The notes beneath the pieces are model-generated. The model was not told the origin of the DNA. It searched no databases and saw only the letters and a list, made by a program, of their open reading frames with translations. This document shows, in pieces, positions 46,840 through 60,092 of a stretch of 64,000 bases of DNA (positions within the stretch are counted from its first letter, which is position 1; each line of letters begins with the position of its first letter). The stretch spans positions 16,834,975 to 16,898,974 of the forward strand of contig OZ018409.1 of the NCBI GenBank assembly GCA_963969595.1, given 5' to 3'. The position numbers and the translations under genes were made by a program. This DNA comes from Neckera pumila (Eukaryota > Streptophyta > Bryopsida > Hypnales > Neckeraceae).

Positions 46840-47795
46840 GAAATGGGGGATATGAACCGGTAAAATTTGCACTCTTTAGGCCCACGTTTGGGTAAAAATT
46901 AAAAATTCTGAGCCACCTCCTAGAAGCTAGGAAATTGTCCGTTTTCTGTACAGAACTCCCCGGACTATGATCGCCATCCATTCTCTTCAAATAGGGCTGG
47001 GGAAATGGAGTGGCTAAGCCCTATAGCTCTTAGGTTGCTTCCGTCTTCGACTCATCTACACCCTTAAGGACATGCCAAACCAAATGAATCTCATGCATTA
47101 ATGACTTAATAGAATCAAGAGCCAACCAATATGTGAATTGATAAAAAAATTATAAGAAAATGGACCACAAACCAACAAATCTTACAAGATCAAGCAAGAG
47201 TCAAAGCATGGTAGGAATACTTTCCTAGTGTTGAGAGAGAGAGTTTTGGAGTGATTGGTCTCTTTTTGTCCTTGTCCAAGTCCACGGTAGATCACTTTTT
47301 CTTGGCCGACCACGTCCAAGCCCATACTGAGGAGCTTCTCCTCACTACATTTGCAATACATACTCTGTAAATAAGCTTTATAACAGCAAATGCAAGGCCA
47401 AAAACAAAGCTTGCAACGTGAAGGTTTTTTTGCTTAGACGATTGGTTTATAAATCCTACCTGCATTTTTGGTGAAAGTCAATCAAAACTAGCATGGGTTG
47501 CTGAATTTTTGCATCAGATTCTATGGTTCATTCATAATTCACTATAATAGGTATATTTGCATTTTTTCACCCTGATCCATTGGGTACCTGTTTAAAAATT
47601 TCAATTTGTAGATCAACAAGTGTTATAATTGACTTGAAAGGCTACAACTTTCTAAGGTGGGGAGAGAATCTTGAGGACATTTTGTTAGTTTCCTTTTATG
47701 ACCCGAATTTCAATTTGCCGAACGGTTTGAAGGACAAGGCAAAAAGGCCAAAAATGCCAATCCTATCTCTTGGCATACCAAGCCAGTGGAATTAA
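46840..47795. other. Spacer between FB1 and F3
   Basis: No gene is supported. A plus-strand frame at 47580-47795 (MGTCLKISICRSTSVIID) is open but unrecognised. Confidence 0.4.
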
Positions 47796-49038
47796 TCTTT
47801 AAAGGACCAGGGTCATTTTTTGGTCAAAAAACACTCAAATATGCAATTTCTATAGCAAAGAGTTAAAAATATTGAAAATTGTTTTTTTTTCACCTCTAAC
47901 CATAGGATCTTATATGGTCAATTTTGTTAAAATGGTGGTATTCCATTACAATGGCACATTATTTCAGTTCAACACAGCCGTTCTGAAATCTACACTTGTT
48001 GTACATTCTAAAACTCTATGCTTGTCCTAGATATCTAACATCTATAACAATCTTGGATTTTTAGAACAGTCGGTCTGAAATCTATACAATTCCTAGATGT
48101 TTGAAATCTTCAACAGTCTTAGATGTTTGGAATCTATATTTGTTCTAGATGTTCAAAAATCAAATATGGTGGTTTGAAAAAATGGCACGGAGTATGGCAC
48201 AAGGAAAATATGGGAGTGGGAATATTGCCATTTTAACAAAATTATTCATTTATACCTAACTAGTATGATAATGTGTGGAAAAAAAATCAAAAGTTTTGAC
48301 CGCACAGATTGCAAGATATCTATGTTTAAAGTGAAAAGAACAAGTTTTTCAGTACATTGTGGGACTAGATTTTTTGATTTTGAACATTTCTAACTTTAAA
48401 TTTTTGAGCTTTAAATCTTCATAGTGAAGAATTGAATTGAGAGTCTAGCAAAAACAAATCAAATCAAAAAACTTAATTTTCATTAATAAAAACAAAATTA
48501 AATAGAAGTAGATACAAGATAGCAAGAAAATCTAAAATATTGATATCTTTTATATGGAATTAAAATGCACTAATTCCAATGGTGAGATTGTTTTAGCAAA
48601 AAAACAAAACTGCGTGGAACATTTTTTTCTTAAAAATTGTAAAAATTGCATTCAAAAATGAATCCTACAAGTTATTTTTTCAAGAAGATGCTCTAAGTGC
48701 CCTAAAATTAGACTGTTCATGACTTTCTCATAACAAATTCAAATGGAATGAACAAAATCTTTCCATATAGACAAAAATATAATCTATGGGGTAAAAAAAT
48801 TTATTCTTTTCTTAAAATTTTTGCAAAATTTTTTTTGTTGCACTTCTTCCTTGTTTTAAGCTTATTTGGGCATAACTTTTGTTCCTGGGCACCGATTGAA
48901 AAAAAGATTAAATTTCCACAAATCTTATCAATTTTTCTATCTTGAAAAAAGTTTCAGAAAATCAAGACAAAAATTTAGTCCATAGGTACGTGCCCAAGAT
49001 TCCAATTCTTCGCCGAACGGACAATGTTCCTTTAGGGG
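47796..49038 (-). mobile_element. TTAA-flanked element F3 (inverted relative to F1/F2)
   Basis: It is bounded by TTAA at 47792-47795 and 49039-49042. The left end TCTTTAAAGGACCAGGGTC matches the inverted right end of F2. The right end, inverted, CCCCTAAAGGAACATTGTCCG matches the left end of F1/F2. Internal words include ataggatcttatatgg. There is no transposase frame. Confidence 0.65.
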
Positions 49039-49042
49039 TTAA

Positions 49043-52000
49043 CGTGGAGCATGATGGTTGCATTGGATCGCTCGTATAATTCAAAAATACTTTTCAAATT
49101 GTTCAGCACACTCCAAGAAATCTTGCAAATGTATGTATAAACCTTCAAATTTTTCTTTTCAACTTCATTTTAAGAATATTCTATCAAATTTATCTTATTA
49201 AATCTATTGCTTTATGGAACCTTAATCAACATATGAAATTTCAATGTTCAAAAATAGAAATTTCATTATTGGTAAATGATTTTGTTTATTTTCCACGGGT
49301 TTACATAATAATTAATTGAAAAATGTATGTATTGATTTCTAACGATCTAATTGCATATATATTGAAGAAACATCATTGTTTACTTCTTTCGTGTTACCAA
49401 AACTTATACAGACTATGTAGGTAAAATTTTCCTCTATATGGTTTTAATATTTTTTTCAATTTTTTTCATACATGTTCAAGGTAAAAAAAATCAAGCTCAT
49501 CTATTTTTTTTAAATTGAACAAACTTTGTTACATAGGTATCATTAGAAAGCTATAGTATTGCAAAATTCTACTATAATATAAATTTTATACTATGTTTTA
49601 CTCAGTGGCAATTACTTTGCAACAAAGTGGTACTTCCACTATCACAAGTATGCATTACCACCTTGAGTTGCTATCATAGCTTCCATTTGATTTGGCATTG
49701 TAAAAATTAACTTTTGAATACTTTATTGATCTTCTCAACTCCAAAGTTGGTTGAAATCTACTATTTGTGATTTTCTACAATGAAATTTTCAAGTGTAGCA
49801 TTGTACTTTTAAGCTCAACTTAGTGTTTCCAAAATCAATCACTTGTCACAAAGAGAGATATTTCTAAAAAATGGAAGGTGAGTCACAACAAGGTATATGA
49901 CAAATCTTATCCAAGGCAAAAGACCTCAATCAAATATCTAAATTTATGTGCCTCAAGTATGTTATATAATCAAACTACTTGGTTGAGAACCAGACATGGG
50001 GATGCAAGACTTCTTGGATCCATTCTTGACCTATAGGTGCACATATTTTTGACCAAGCTTAGAATGTTTTTTTTTTTTCCTTTTCAAGGTTGGAACTAAT
50101 AAATATGTGATACATGTCCCAAGTTGTGAGAAAGAAAGTAGGAAATTATGATTAGAAAAAAAGTTATTGAATGATCTGCATTGGAAGAGTCTCAACGTTG
50201 GCCATGGGTCCAAAGCACTTTTTGCCTCCCAAAATTCCTAGTAATTTCAATTCAAGCGATAAAATTACAAATTTTTTTGCAATCCTTAATAATTTCTATT
50301 GATGTACCTCTGAAAAATATTTGTTTTACCTTCACTACTCCAAATCATGTTGGAATTCCTTATTCGGTCGGTTATCAGTGGCTCTACTTTATATTGTACA
50401 TTGTTGATACCGTCTTGGAACCAAAGAGCATTGCAGATGCTCTTAGGAAATGATTTAACTCAGCATAACTCAGTGTCTAGTCAAATAATTATGAGACGCC
50501 TCCAGTTCCTCCTAACACATAAAACATAGCCCTACGACCTCATAAATAAACTTCAAAACCTTTTCAATCTATGTGTTATCCTTCTGTGACATATATATTC
50601 TTGAATTTCTTTATACTCATGTACTAGAGATGAAATCACATGCGTTGTGTAATTCATAGATATTTCAAATATTTTTGTAAAAGTCTCGAATTACTACAAT
50701 TTTCTTAAGGAAAAAGTGAAGAAAATTTACATACAAAATGAGTTCAAAAAATCTAAAAATTTCTCATTAGGGGTATATGATATTTTAGAATATCAAAATG
50801 TAACAACATTTATCCTATCTTTACATAATTAGAAAATCAAGAGACCATGGTCACAAAACACGAGGGGTGCACTTAGTGTATCTAATCCAAACTATGTGCA
50901 ACCAAAACTTTGTACCCCCTATATTATATCCTAAAATTTAAATAAATGAAAACAAAAAAAATATGAATATATTTTCCTAATTTGAAAGTTTATGTATTGA
51001 ATTTTTGATATTTTTATTTGCTAATGATAATTAATTACAAATTTTTGAAGTAAATAGATACACTGCAGAACTGAAAATAACTTTCACATCCCTATATTAT
51101 ATCCTAAAAAATTGTCTAAAAAATGAACAAAAAATTCCTAAAAATAACTCTCTATTGAAAGCTCATTTTGAGTTGAATATTGATGCAACGGTCATCTAAA
51201 TGTGTTCTCTATAAATATTTGAGTTGAAAAATATGTCATTTTAGGTTCATTTTCAACCTCTTCTAGAAATCATTCCATATTTTATTTGAGTTGGAAATTT
51301 TGGCAATAGAAACCTATAGTCATTACCAAACAATGCTCAAAATTTTAGGTTGAAATTATAGTTTATTAGAAACCACTTGTTTGCACGTGGTTTGTAGTAG
51401 TAGAACCAAGTGCCTCCCCAAGTCACAAAACCAAAGTTCAAATTGCAATCAAACATTCAATTTTAGGATTTCTCCTAAATTTTCAAATTGGAATAGAAAC
51501 AATACTTCACTAAATTTATTCAACTAGTTGAGACTAAATTCAAATGAAATCATTTTATGATTCTAATTCACATTAATAGTAAGGGGATTGAAGTTGCCAA
51601 AATATACTATTTGGTGATCTATGGATTTGACATCTTCTTATAAGAAATGTCAAAATAGGCCAAAATGAAGGACTATTCAATTCCATTCACTTAAAAACAT
51701 TCAACCAACTCCTCCCACAAAAATGGATAAAAAAAAGGCTATTTTTCATCCAATAGGTCTTTCTAAAATCTTCCAAAGGACACAAAACATCCACTATGAT
51801 GCTTCAGGGTTAAATCCTCAAATGTCCAAGTTACATTATTTTTAGAGATCCTATAGGAGAATTACTAATAAAAAAAAATGATAATTTGCATTGCTCTATG
51901 GTGAATTATCATTTTTAGCTAAATTTTACCATTTTAATTACATTTAAGTTTAACTCTTATATATTTATTATATTAGACTATCTATATATTGTCTGTCAAT

Positions 52001-52671
52001 GTAAAAAGTTTCCATCTAATATTTTCATAAGAAGTTGTCATTGTTATAATTTTTACAACAAAAAGATAAAAATAAATTAGAAAACACAACTAAAACAATT
52101 CAAACAATTTAAATTTTTCTCACGTTGTATACATGATAATGAAGAATTATACGAAAGTTTCTTATATATTTGAGATTTCACAAAACGTTGTCATGACTCT
52201 ACAAATTTGCCTAGTATTACATATCCCCCTTGTATAAGCCAGCAACTAATTTCTCTTTGAAATGCTCACAAGATGGCCTGCAAAATGGCTCACAATGCAA
52301 AGGCATTAATCCTTCAATTCTTCAAGTGTTTCCTTTCTTAGTTGACAAATCCTTTTTATATAAGTGATTGAAAATTTTTTGATATTTGAAATAGTTAAAA
52401 CTTTCTTTTATCTCAAATTTTGATTTTTTCAGCATTTTGGGTGGAAACAAAAAAATTACAAAGATTTATCAAATTGTAACATCGGCAAAAAATTATGTTG
52501 ATAATCATGTGTATTAGAATAATTGCAAATTTTCACCAAAAATAAAGGTTAAAATAAAAAATAACATTTCAAAATTTTACAAATGATTTTTATTGAAGAA
52601 CATATAATGAAAAACAATTTGTACAGTTTGAGTTCAATACACAAAACTTGTAATTGCTGTGACATTAGGAA
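49043..52671. other. AT-rich intergenic, no gene seen
   Basis: Short frames only (for example 50181-50453). No repeats or ends beyond A/T runs could be supported. Confidence 0.5.
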
Positions 52672-52958
52672 AAATTTCAGGCCAGCGGAAGGCTACAAGT
52701 TTTGAACCCCCCGGTGCAATTAAAGAGGAAATAAAATTATTTCTTATTTTTTATTATTTTTCAATTTGGGTGCTGACGTGGCACTAGTAATGCCAGGTCA
52801 GCGCCAGATCAGATTATATTATTTTGGTGATATTTTAATGTTTTTTTAATATTTTTTTTCAAAGAAATTATTTTTTTGTTTTTTCTATATTTGCACCGCG
52901 GGGTGCCAAAAAATGAAAGCTTAGCGGCCTTCTCAAGGCCTAAAATTTTTCCTAATGT
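52672..52958 (+). mobile_element. 287-bp MITE with ACATTAGG ends
   Basis: The terminal inverted repeats are acattaggaaaaatttcagg and ccttaaaatttttcctaatgt-type (right end 52951-52958). The pairing continues through ggc...gaaggc and ccccccggtgcaa / gcaccgcgggg. It contains TGACGTGG at 52774-52781 and CCAGGTCA at 52793-52800, the paired-site layout of the CATTAG MITEs. Six flanking bases are similar (gctgtg / gctttg). Confidence 0.65.
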
Positions 52959-55860
52959 GCTTTGTTTTTTTTTTACTTTTTTCAAATTTTTGAATAGAAT
53001 AGAACTAAAATGTATTTGGCTTATAACCTTAGTTTAAATTATATAACAAAAATGAATAATCCAGAAATTGCAATCATATTTGACAATATTGCATCCTATA
53101 CAAAGATATGGGGACCTATAGGGATTCAAAGAACGCATTATTTCTCAATTAGTAGGCTATATTTTCTACAGAATAACAAGATTTTCAATTGAATTTCTTT
53201 CACATGTCTTTTACTATATACCTTCTACTTCACATCCATGGTATTTTTATAAATAATATATTAAAATTTGAATCATATCCAAAATTTTATAAATTTGCAA
53301 ACCAATATTTGAATTAGAATCAATATTATTTGAAGGTCTTTAAATCATTTTGAAATCTGAAGTTTTAGAAATAGAAATTAAATTTTGAATAAACAAAATT
53401 AATAATTGACATTTTGTACATGTGGAAAACAAAATTAAGCCATTTTGAAAATGACCTAAGGTTATGATATTATGTTTTATAATATTATGTTATTTTTACA
53501 AATTTTTAGGATTTTTTTTTGCACTAAGTGTTTGAAATGGCATTACATGCATAGAATTAAATATTGCAAGGGTTAGAAGTTTTTTCTAATTTCAATGTCA
53601 AACTGGACATAAAAAAATATACTCTTAGAAAACACCATTTAGTTTTTTAAAATTATATAGATTGGTAACTGCTCACAAAATTTGAACCATTCAATTCCGA
53701 ATAATGAGGTAAGAGTTATGAAGAGTTTTATTATGTGGGCAATGAAGGTCAAAAAACATAGAAAGTTGTCTTTTGCTTTCAATTTTGGAAATTTTCAAAT
53801 CTATATCTAAATAAAAGATATGAATAGTTCACTAGAGCATTTTCACCATTGTGATTAACAATTCTCAATTTTTTTGTAAAAGTTATCAGCATATTAACTT
53901 TGTCTTTCATTCAATATGATTTTTTTTTTTAATCTTTTTTAAAGATGAACATGAAAGTTTTTTGTCTTGAATTTTTTTCACATGCTTTAAATCCATTTTC
54001 CAACATATTGACAAAATACGCAAATTATAAGACAAACAAGTTATTTTCTAAAAATATTGAAAGAAAAACCTTCACTAGTTAGAGGGTAAAAAAAGCGTAC
54101 ATTTTAAAATTTAGGCACATTGAGCTTGCAATCAATAGGGACATTTGCTTTAAAATTTTAGGATAATGTATTTGAATAAGTCAACTAAAAGATCCTATGG
54201 TTAGATTTGTTATGAAATAATTATTGAAGAAGATTTTGACCTTGCTTTGGAGATGAGTATTTTGAAGTGGATTTGGGCTTCTAAACATGATGGTCTTAAG
54301 CTTCATTTAAAATTGAAAATTCTAATTATTCTTTTCTTTGTATATATATATTTATAATTATAATAATTTGGTTTTTTAATACATGTTTTTGAAAAAACAA
54401 CATATATAGAAAATGCCACTATCAAGCTAAATTGCATTTGACTCAAAGGTCATTGGCAAATGTGATTTGGATGTAAAATATAAAATAATTAATTGATTAA
54501 TTTTGAACTCCATTGCTACTTGTACCTCATAAAGATTCAAATTAGTTGAATTGTTTTTTCTTTATTTACTAATTTATTTTCAATTATTGCTAAAAACCTA
54601 ATAACAATGGCAACTTTTTACAAAACAATTAATTTTTTTCTCTATGATTGACAATCTAAAAGGCAAAATTTATTTTAGGCTTGTTTTTAGACCAATTTGC
54701 AATGGATCATGTTTTCAGAGGTTAATGAGGGGCTTACAGCTTTTCCCTTAGAAATTGAAAAAAATGTACTTCTTCTAGATACCTTTCAAGATGCTTAAGT
54801 TAAATTGAGGCCACAACAAAGGTTTGTTACCTTTGTTTGCACTAGGGGACACACATATCCGAGAAGGCAAGGATTCCCACCATTGAAGTTAAAAAATGTT
54901 ATGTGAAGAGAAATTTTTATCAAATAGTATTAGTAAATTTTTATTTTTAAAATAGCCAAAACATGCTACAATTGTCTTTTTGTTAGGAAAAATGATCAAA
55001 GATATAATTTATAAGTCACTTTTAGTTCCTTCATCTTCAAAAAGCTATGGTAATTACATCCAATTTTGACCTCATTACTGAAATTAACCATCTAGATTCT
55101 TGCAAAAAATCTAGTCGCTAAAACTAATCCATATATCTAGATTCTTTTGTTAAATGGACACTCATTGAATATTTTGGATGCCTTTATAATCAAAACTTTG
55201 AAAATTTGTAGTTTATTCATACAATATTGAAAAAATATTTGCTAAAATAATTTGGAGTCTTTAAAACCAATTTCATTAAATTGTTACAATTCATAAGACC
55301 AACTTTTTTACATTTAAATGCACAAAATGCACAGACTCTTCAAAATACTTAGAATAGATTTAAATTAAGATTGATATAGATTTAATCTCAAAAAGCACCT
55401 TCCATGATGACTACCCAAGTCGTAAGTATCCAATGTATTAAAATATGAGCACCTAATTGCTCCAACCATTTTTGGGTGGAAAAATATCCATTTCATGTTC
55501 CAAAACTATTGCAAATGCATAAGAGCAACCAATTAGAGTTGAAGTATTTTAAGCTTCAAGAATGGTTGTTTACAAGAAGTCCAGTGGCATGAATAGGCTA
55601 GAGCACCTTATATTTTAAATTTAGATAATGAAAGAATATTGTGATAAAACTACAAAACAACTTGGGTTGTTTTTTCCCATTATATTTTGGTCACTTTTGA
55701 AAAAAATTGACCCAATGCAAAGCCGGCAATTCAAACCTCAATGAACTTTTTTGCATTGTAAAAAAAAAGAGAAGAAAAGATTCTACATTAAAAAAGACCC
55801 TTTATGCCCCCAAAAAGGGACTTCCAGTCAATTAATACACATAACAAAGCTTGAAAAGGT
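52959..55860. other. AT-rich intergenic, no gene seen
   Basis: Bases 53660-53720 carry an inverted copy of the word family gaatggttcaaattttg / taagagttatgaag found in foldback arms. A TTAA-adjacent end-like word (cagaggttaa) lies at 54716-54725. These are probably eroded relatives of the TTAA-flanked elements. Confidence 0.4.
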
Positions 55861-55864
55861 TTAA

Positions 55865-57241
55865 CCCCTAAATGCCCAAACACCGTTATTTTGGCAACAT
55901 AGAGATTTTAGGTAGCTCACTACAAACGGAATTTTTTTTTCTTTGAACTTTTTACACAACATGTGCTAGAGGAGTAGCTTTAAGGCGCAATAATTTTCAT
56001 AACTTTTGACCATATAATTAAAGATTTATTCTATGATATGTAATTTTCATTGCTTGGCGGGCAATCTGGTCCGCTTGAAAAATTTCTTTAAGAAACACTT
56101 TTCTTAAAAATAAAAATTTAAAGTTGGTTCTCTAGATTTGTATATACGTGGAAAGTTTTGAATCTTTCCATTTTGGTTAATGAGATGAAAGTTGTGAAGA
56201 ATTTTAATTTGAGGGTAGTTATGGAATCTTTATTCTAGAATAAGCTTTGAAGTCTTTATATTAAACTCAATTTTTCATTTTTTTGAAAAAAGGAAAAACA
56301 TTGGATGTAGATTGTTTAACCCCTAAAGTTCCATGACTATATTTTCACCAAAAAATGCTCAAAAATTGCCATTTTTAGTACAAGTACCAAATTTTTTTTA
56401 AAACAATTTTCTGACACATGCAACTATAGGATCTTGTAGTATGCTGACTTGAAAACATGTGGTAAATATTTCAGAAATTTTTGCCACATGGACTGTAAGA
56501 TATGAGCATTCAAATTCATTAAAATTATTTTTTTGGCCCTACGAAAAACAGGGCAACTATATTTCACAAGCTCATTTTTCTATGAAAAGATGTCCAAAAT
56601 GGTAGTGCTTCTTTAAATTCTTTTGCCTAGACAAAATGGCCACATGCTTGAAAAATTTTAGATCATTTGGAATTGTAAAACATACAGGGAAATAATAGTA
56701 AGTCAAGAATAATAGAAAATGATTCAAAATTCAAAATTATTAAGAATTTAATTATGGAATTTTAAAATTCCATCCTAGTGGTTGCAATGTTGTAATAAAC
56801 AATCTACATCCTACAATTTCATTTTTTTCCGAAATTATTGAAAATTAAGTAAGATAAAGGACTTCAAAATTTATTTTAGAGATGAAAAATTGAAAATCCA
56901 TAATTGCCCGCAAACAAAGATCCTCATAATTTTTGACTCATTGATAAAGAAATGGAATGATTCAAAGCTTTTCGCGTATATAAAACTCTAGAAAACCAAT
57001 TTCAATTTTTTGTTAAATTTGAAAAAATTGATTTTTTCTGATTTGCCCGGATTACCAATTTACAAAAAAAGTAACATAATAGGCCATATTTTTTTATTCA
57101 TATTTTCAAATGTCATTAAACAAGATACTCCTCATTTCCACCTTCTATTATAATGTGGACCAAAAATATGGAAATCTCCAATCATATATACCTGCCCAAA
57201 ATTGCTATGTAGCCAAAAAATGCATGTTGGTCCTTTAGGGG
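55865..57241 (+). mobile_element. TTAA-flanked foldback FB2
   Basis: TTAA lies at 55861-55864 and 57242-57245. The left end CCCCTAAATGCCC and inverted right end CCCCTAAAGGACCAACATGC agree, with ggcaacatag / ggctacatag beyond. The left arm closely resembles the FB1 left arm (acacaacatgtgc, agctttaaggcgcaataattt, cttttgaccatat). The right arm is more diverged. It overlaps FB3. Confidence 0.55.
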
Positions 57242-57668
57242 TTAATACAACATTACAATAGTTCAGATTGGCATTTTTCAATTCCATAACTAAATTCTTG
57301 GCAATTTAGTAATTTGAATCATTCTCTATTTCTTTCTACTTACTATTTTTTCCCTATATGTTGTATAATTCCAAATGATTTGAATTTTTTATTATTTTAA
57401 TTTTATTTTTGAAAAAATGGAAGATCGAAAATTCTTCAAGCATGTAGCCAACTTACCTTGAAGATTGAATCCAAAGAAGCACCACCATTGTGGACATTTT
57501 TTCATACAAACATGACCTTATGAAGTATAGATGCTCGATTTTTTGCAAGGCCTTCCACATCTTCTCAGTCTAGTGTACTACAAGATCCTACGGTTACAAA
57601 ATATCTTGTACTAAAATGGCAATTTTGGAGCGTTTTTGGTGAAAACATAATCAAACACATTCAAGGGG
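56320..57668 (+). mobile_element. TTAA-type foldback FB3, interleaved with FB2
   Basis: TTAA at 56316-56319 is followed by CCCCTAAAGTTCC and attttcaccaaaaaatgctc. The right end, inverted, reads CCCCTTGAATGTG and ttttcaccaaaaacgctcc. Both arms continue with aaaattgccattttagtacaa and a ggatcttgtagta word. The right flank is taa, not ttaa. The FB2 right arm lies inside this element. Confidence 0.55.
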
Positions 57669-60092
57669 TAACATTTTGTAGACTCTTCATATTTTTTTCT
57701 ATGACTCATACTATGGATTAGGCTTTGATTTTTTAGTACAAAATTAATATCTTTTGGAAATGAACCAAATGTACTAAAATTCGGGTGCGGGTGGGGGTGG
57801 GTGGGGGGGAATCTTGTAGCAAATTCATTAGTAAATTTATAAAGTAGATTTTTGGATGGAATTAATTGGTATTTCTGTAACTACATATATTTTTAAGACC
57901 ATAAATTATTTAGATTTGAAATGTAAACAAAGGATTGAAAGACTTTAAACAACTTCTAAATTTTTGAATGCCTTGTGATCAAAATTATATCTTTCAATCC
58001 GTATAGGATATTTTTGTATTTTCTTTTCCGTGTGATCTATAATAAATCTAATATAAGATCCTATGGATACTATTTTAATAAATTGCTACAATTTGTATAA
58101 GCTTTCTTGTTTTATTTTGTTTAGATCATGCTCCAAGAAGCTCAATGAAAGGATTTTGGTTGTTTCGGGGTTTCAGAAATGATGCAGATTTTCACTAAAA
58201 ATAGTTATCGCGTAAAAGGCCATAATTTCTACATCTGACTACATTTTTGAATGAAATCCTTTTTTGCATGATGTTTTCCATTAGATTATACATAATTATA
58301 CATAATTTTACATGATTATAATACATGATTATACATAATCTCAATGCAAGGCCACCGCTTCTTTATTTTAGGAATTCCAAAAGATTTAGGGTTTGTAATT
58401 GAATGTAATTGGATGCGTCCAAGAAAACCCCTCTTCTTTGAAAAATTTCCAAGAATCAAAGCTTGAAGTACAAACTGCAACAAAAAATAATTTTAACTCT
58501 TTTTGATTAATCTATTTTTTTTTCATTTTGTTCATTTTGTTCAATTTTTAAACCAAATATATTATTCTTGTCAATTTCATCAAATTTATCATAAATAGAA
58601 ATCTATTCATCATCCAAAATATAGATGTCAAAGCAATTAGGGAATAAAATCCTAAAGTGATTTGATTACTTCATCTCACTAGTAAAAATCTTCTACTTCA
58701 TTTTAAAATGAATGGGAGAGCCAGGATTGATTTTTAGCAAACCTATTTTCAATACTTTGGAAATAGATTTTTTAAATGGGCTCCTATCTCCTTCCATATC
58801 TTCATGTTCATAGACTTCATTTTCTGGTTCTCCTAGATCAGTTTGTTTATGCGTTTACTTTAGCATTTTTGTCACTCTTGTTGATCCAATTCTATGTTTA
58901 TTTTGCTTTGATTGAAGTAGTGTGCTAGGGTTTGCAAAAGGGTAATTGTGGCATTATGAAGAATCCTAGTCTCTCATTTGATAATTCAAGTGTTGCTAAT
59001 GGAGTATTGCCAAGCAAATCATTGTGATTCAAGTTCTTTGAATTTTTTATGTAATTTAGAATTTATTGCATGAAGACAAGAATTAAAAGGAAGAAATCGA
59101 ACTAAATTTGTAGAAGCAATGAAGATCACAACAATATTGGTTTAGGTTTCTTGCTCTTCATAAGTAGAATTTAGGATTTGTATTAGTTTCAAAATTTGTC
59201 AGAGATTGATACTTTCATAGTGTGTAGAAATGATTAGACATAGATTTTGAATAAAATTCTAGATGCTTTTTTAAAATTAAGTTTTTTCATGTTTTCATTG
59301 TAGCATTTTTAGTTTCAATAAAGAATTTGAAGTTCTAGGACTAGTATATCCCTTTAAGATTTTGTTTTGAAATGTTTTTTTGATCGAATGAGAAAATGGC
59401 ATGTGTACTTGTTTAAATTCATGCTTGGTTTTCAATATTTTTGACATAGTTGAATATACTTCTATATGCTATCTGTTCAAAAGTGAAAATAATTGCCTAC
59501 CACAAATAATGCCATTCTAAGATTAAAATACAACCAGTCATGCGAGAGAAAATACCTCAAAAATTAACTTAACCTTGCTCCACTTCTAATTGCAATTTCA
59601 CCAACAATCAACGATTCAATTGGAAAACCAACAATCAAAAACTTGAATTAGCCCAATAAATACACAATGTATACAAGGACTCCAGTGACTACATTTAAAG
59701 CAGATGATTCTTGAAAATGCAAAACACAATATTGACATGCAACCAAAGAGCCTATGAGTCATGCTATTTGCATAAACTTTATATATACATCATGGTAAAG
59801 TTCACGGTAAAGTATTTACAAAAGGGATAGCCCCTATATACATGTAAACATTGAAATAGGAAGTTGAAGAGCAGAAGGGCTACATGAAGGAAAATTGCCA
59901 TGGTGACAAGCGAGCTATTTCAAATTCACCACACTAGTTTGGTTACAATTTGTGCTTCTGAAGGGATATTAGTCTCAAACTGATTTATCTGCACTCTTGT
60001 TTACATAAAGAGAATTTTACTGCCCCAAGATGCTAAATTATAGCCCTAATCTTGAGTCTTGCTCCTGACTTTGTTCGATAAAGCTATGGATA
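57669..60092. other. Intergenic, with a G-quadruplex-type tract
   Basis: Bases 57783-57809 hold five G-runs (gggtgcgggtgggggtgggt, then ggggggg). The rest is AT-rich. Bases 58285-58340 repeat the word tacataattatacat. No gene is seen. Confidence 0.5.
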
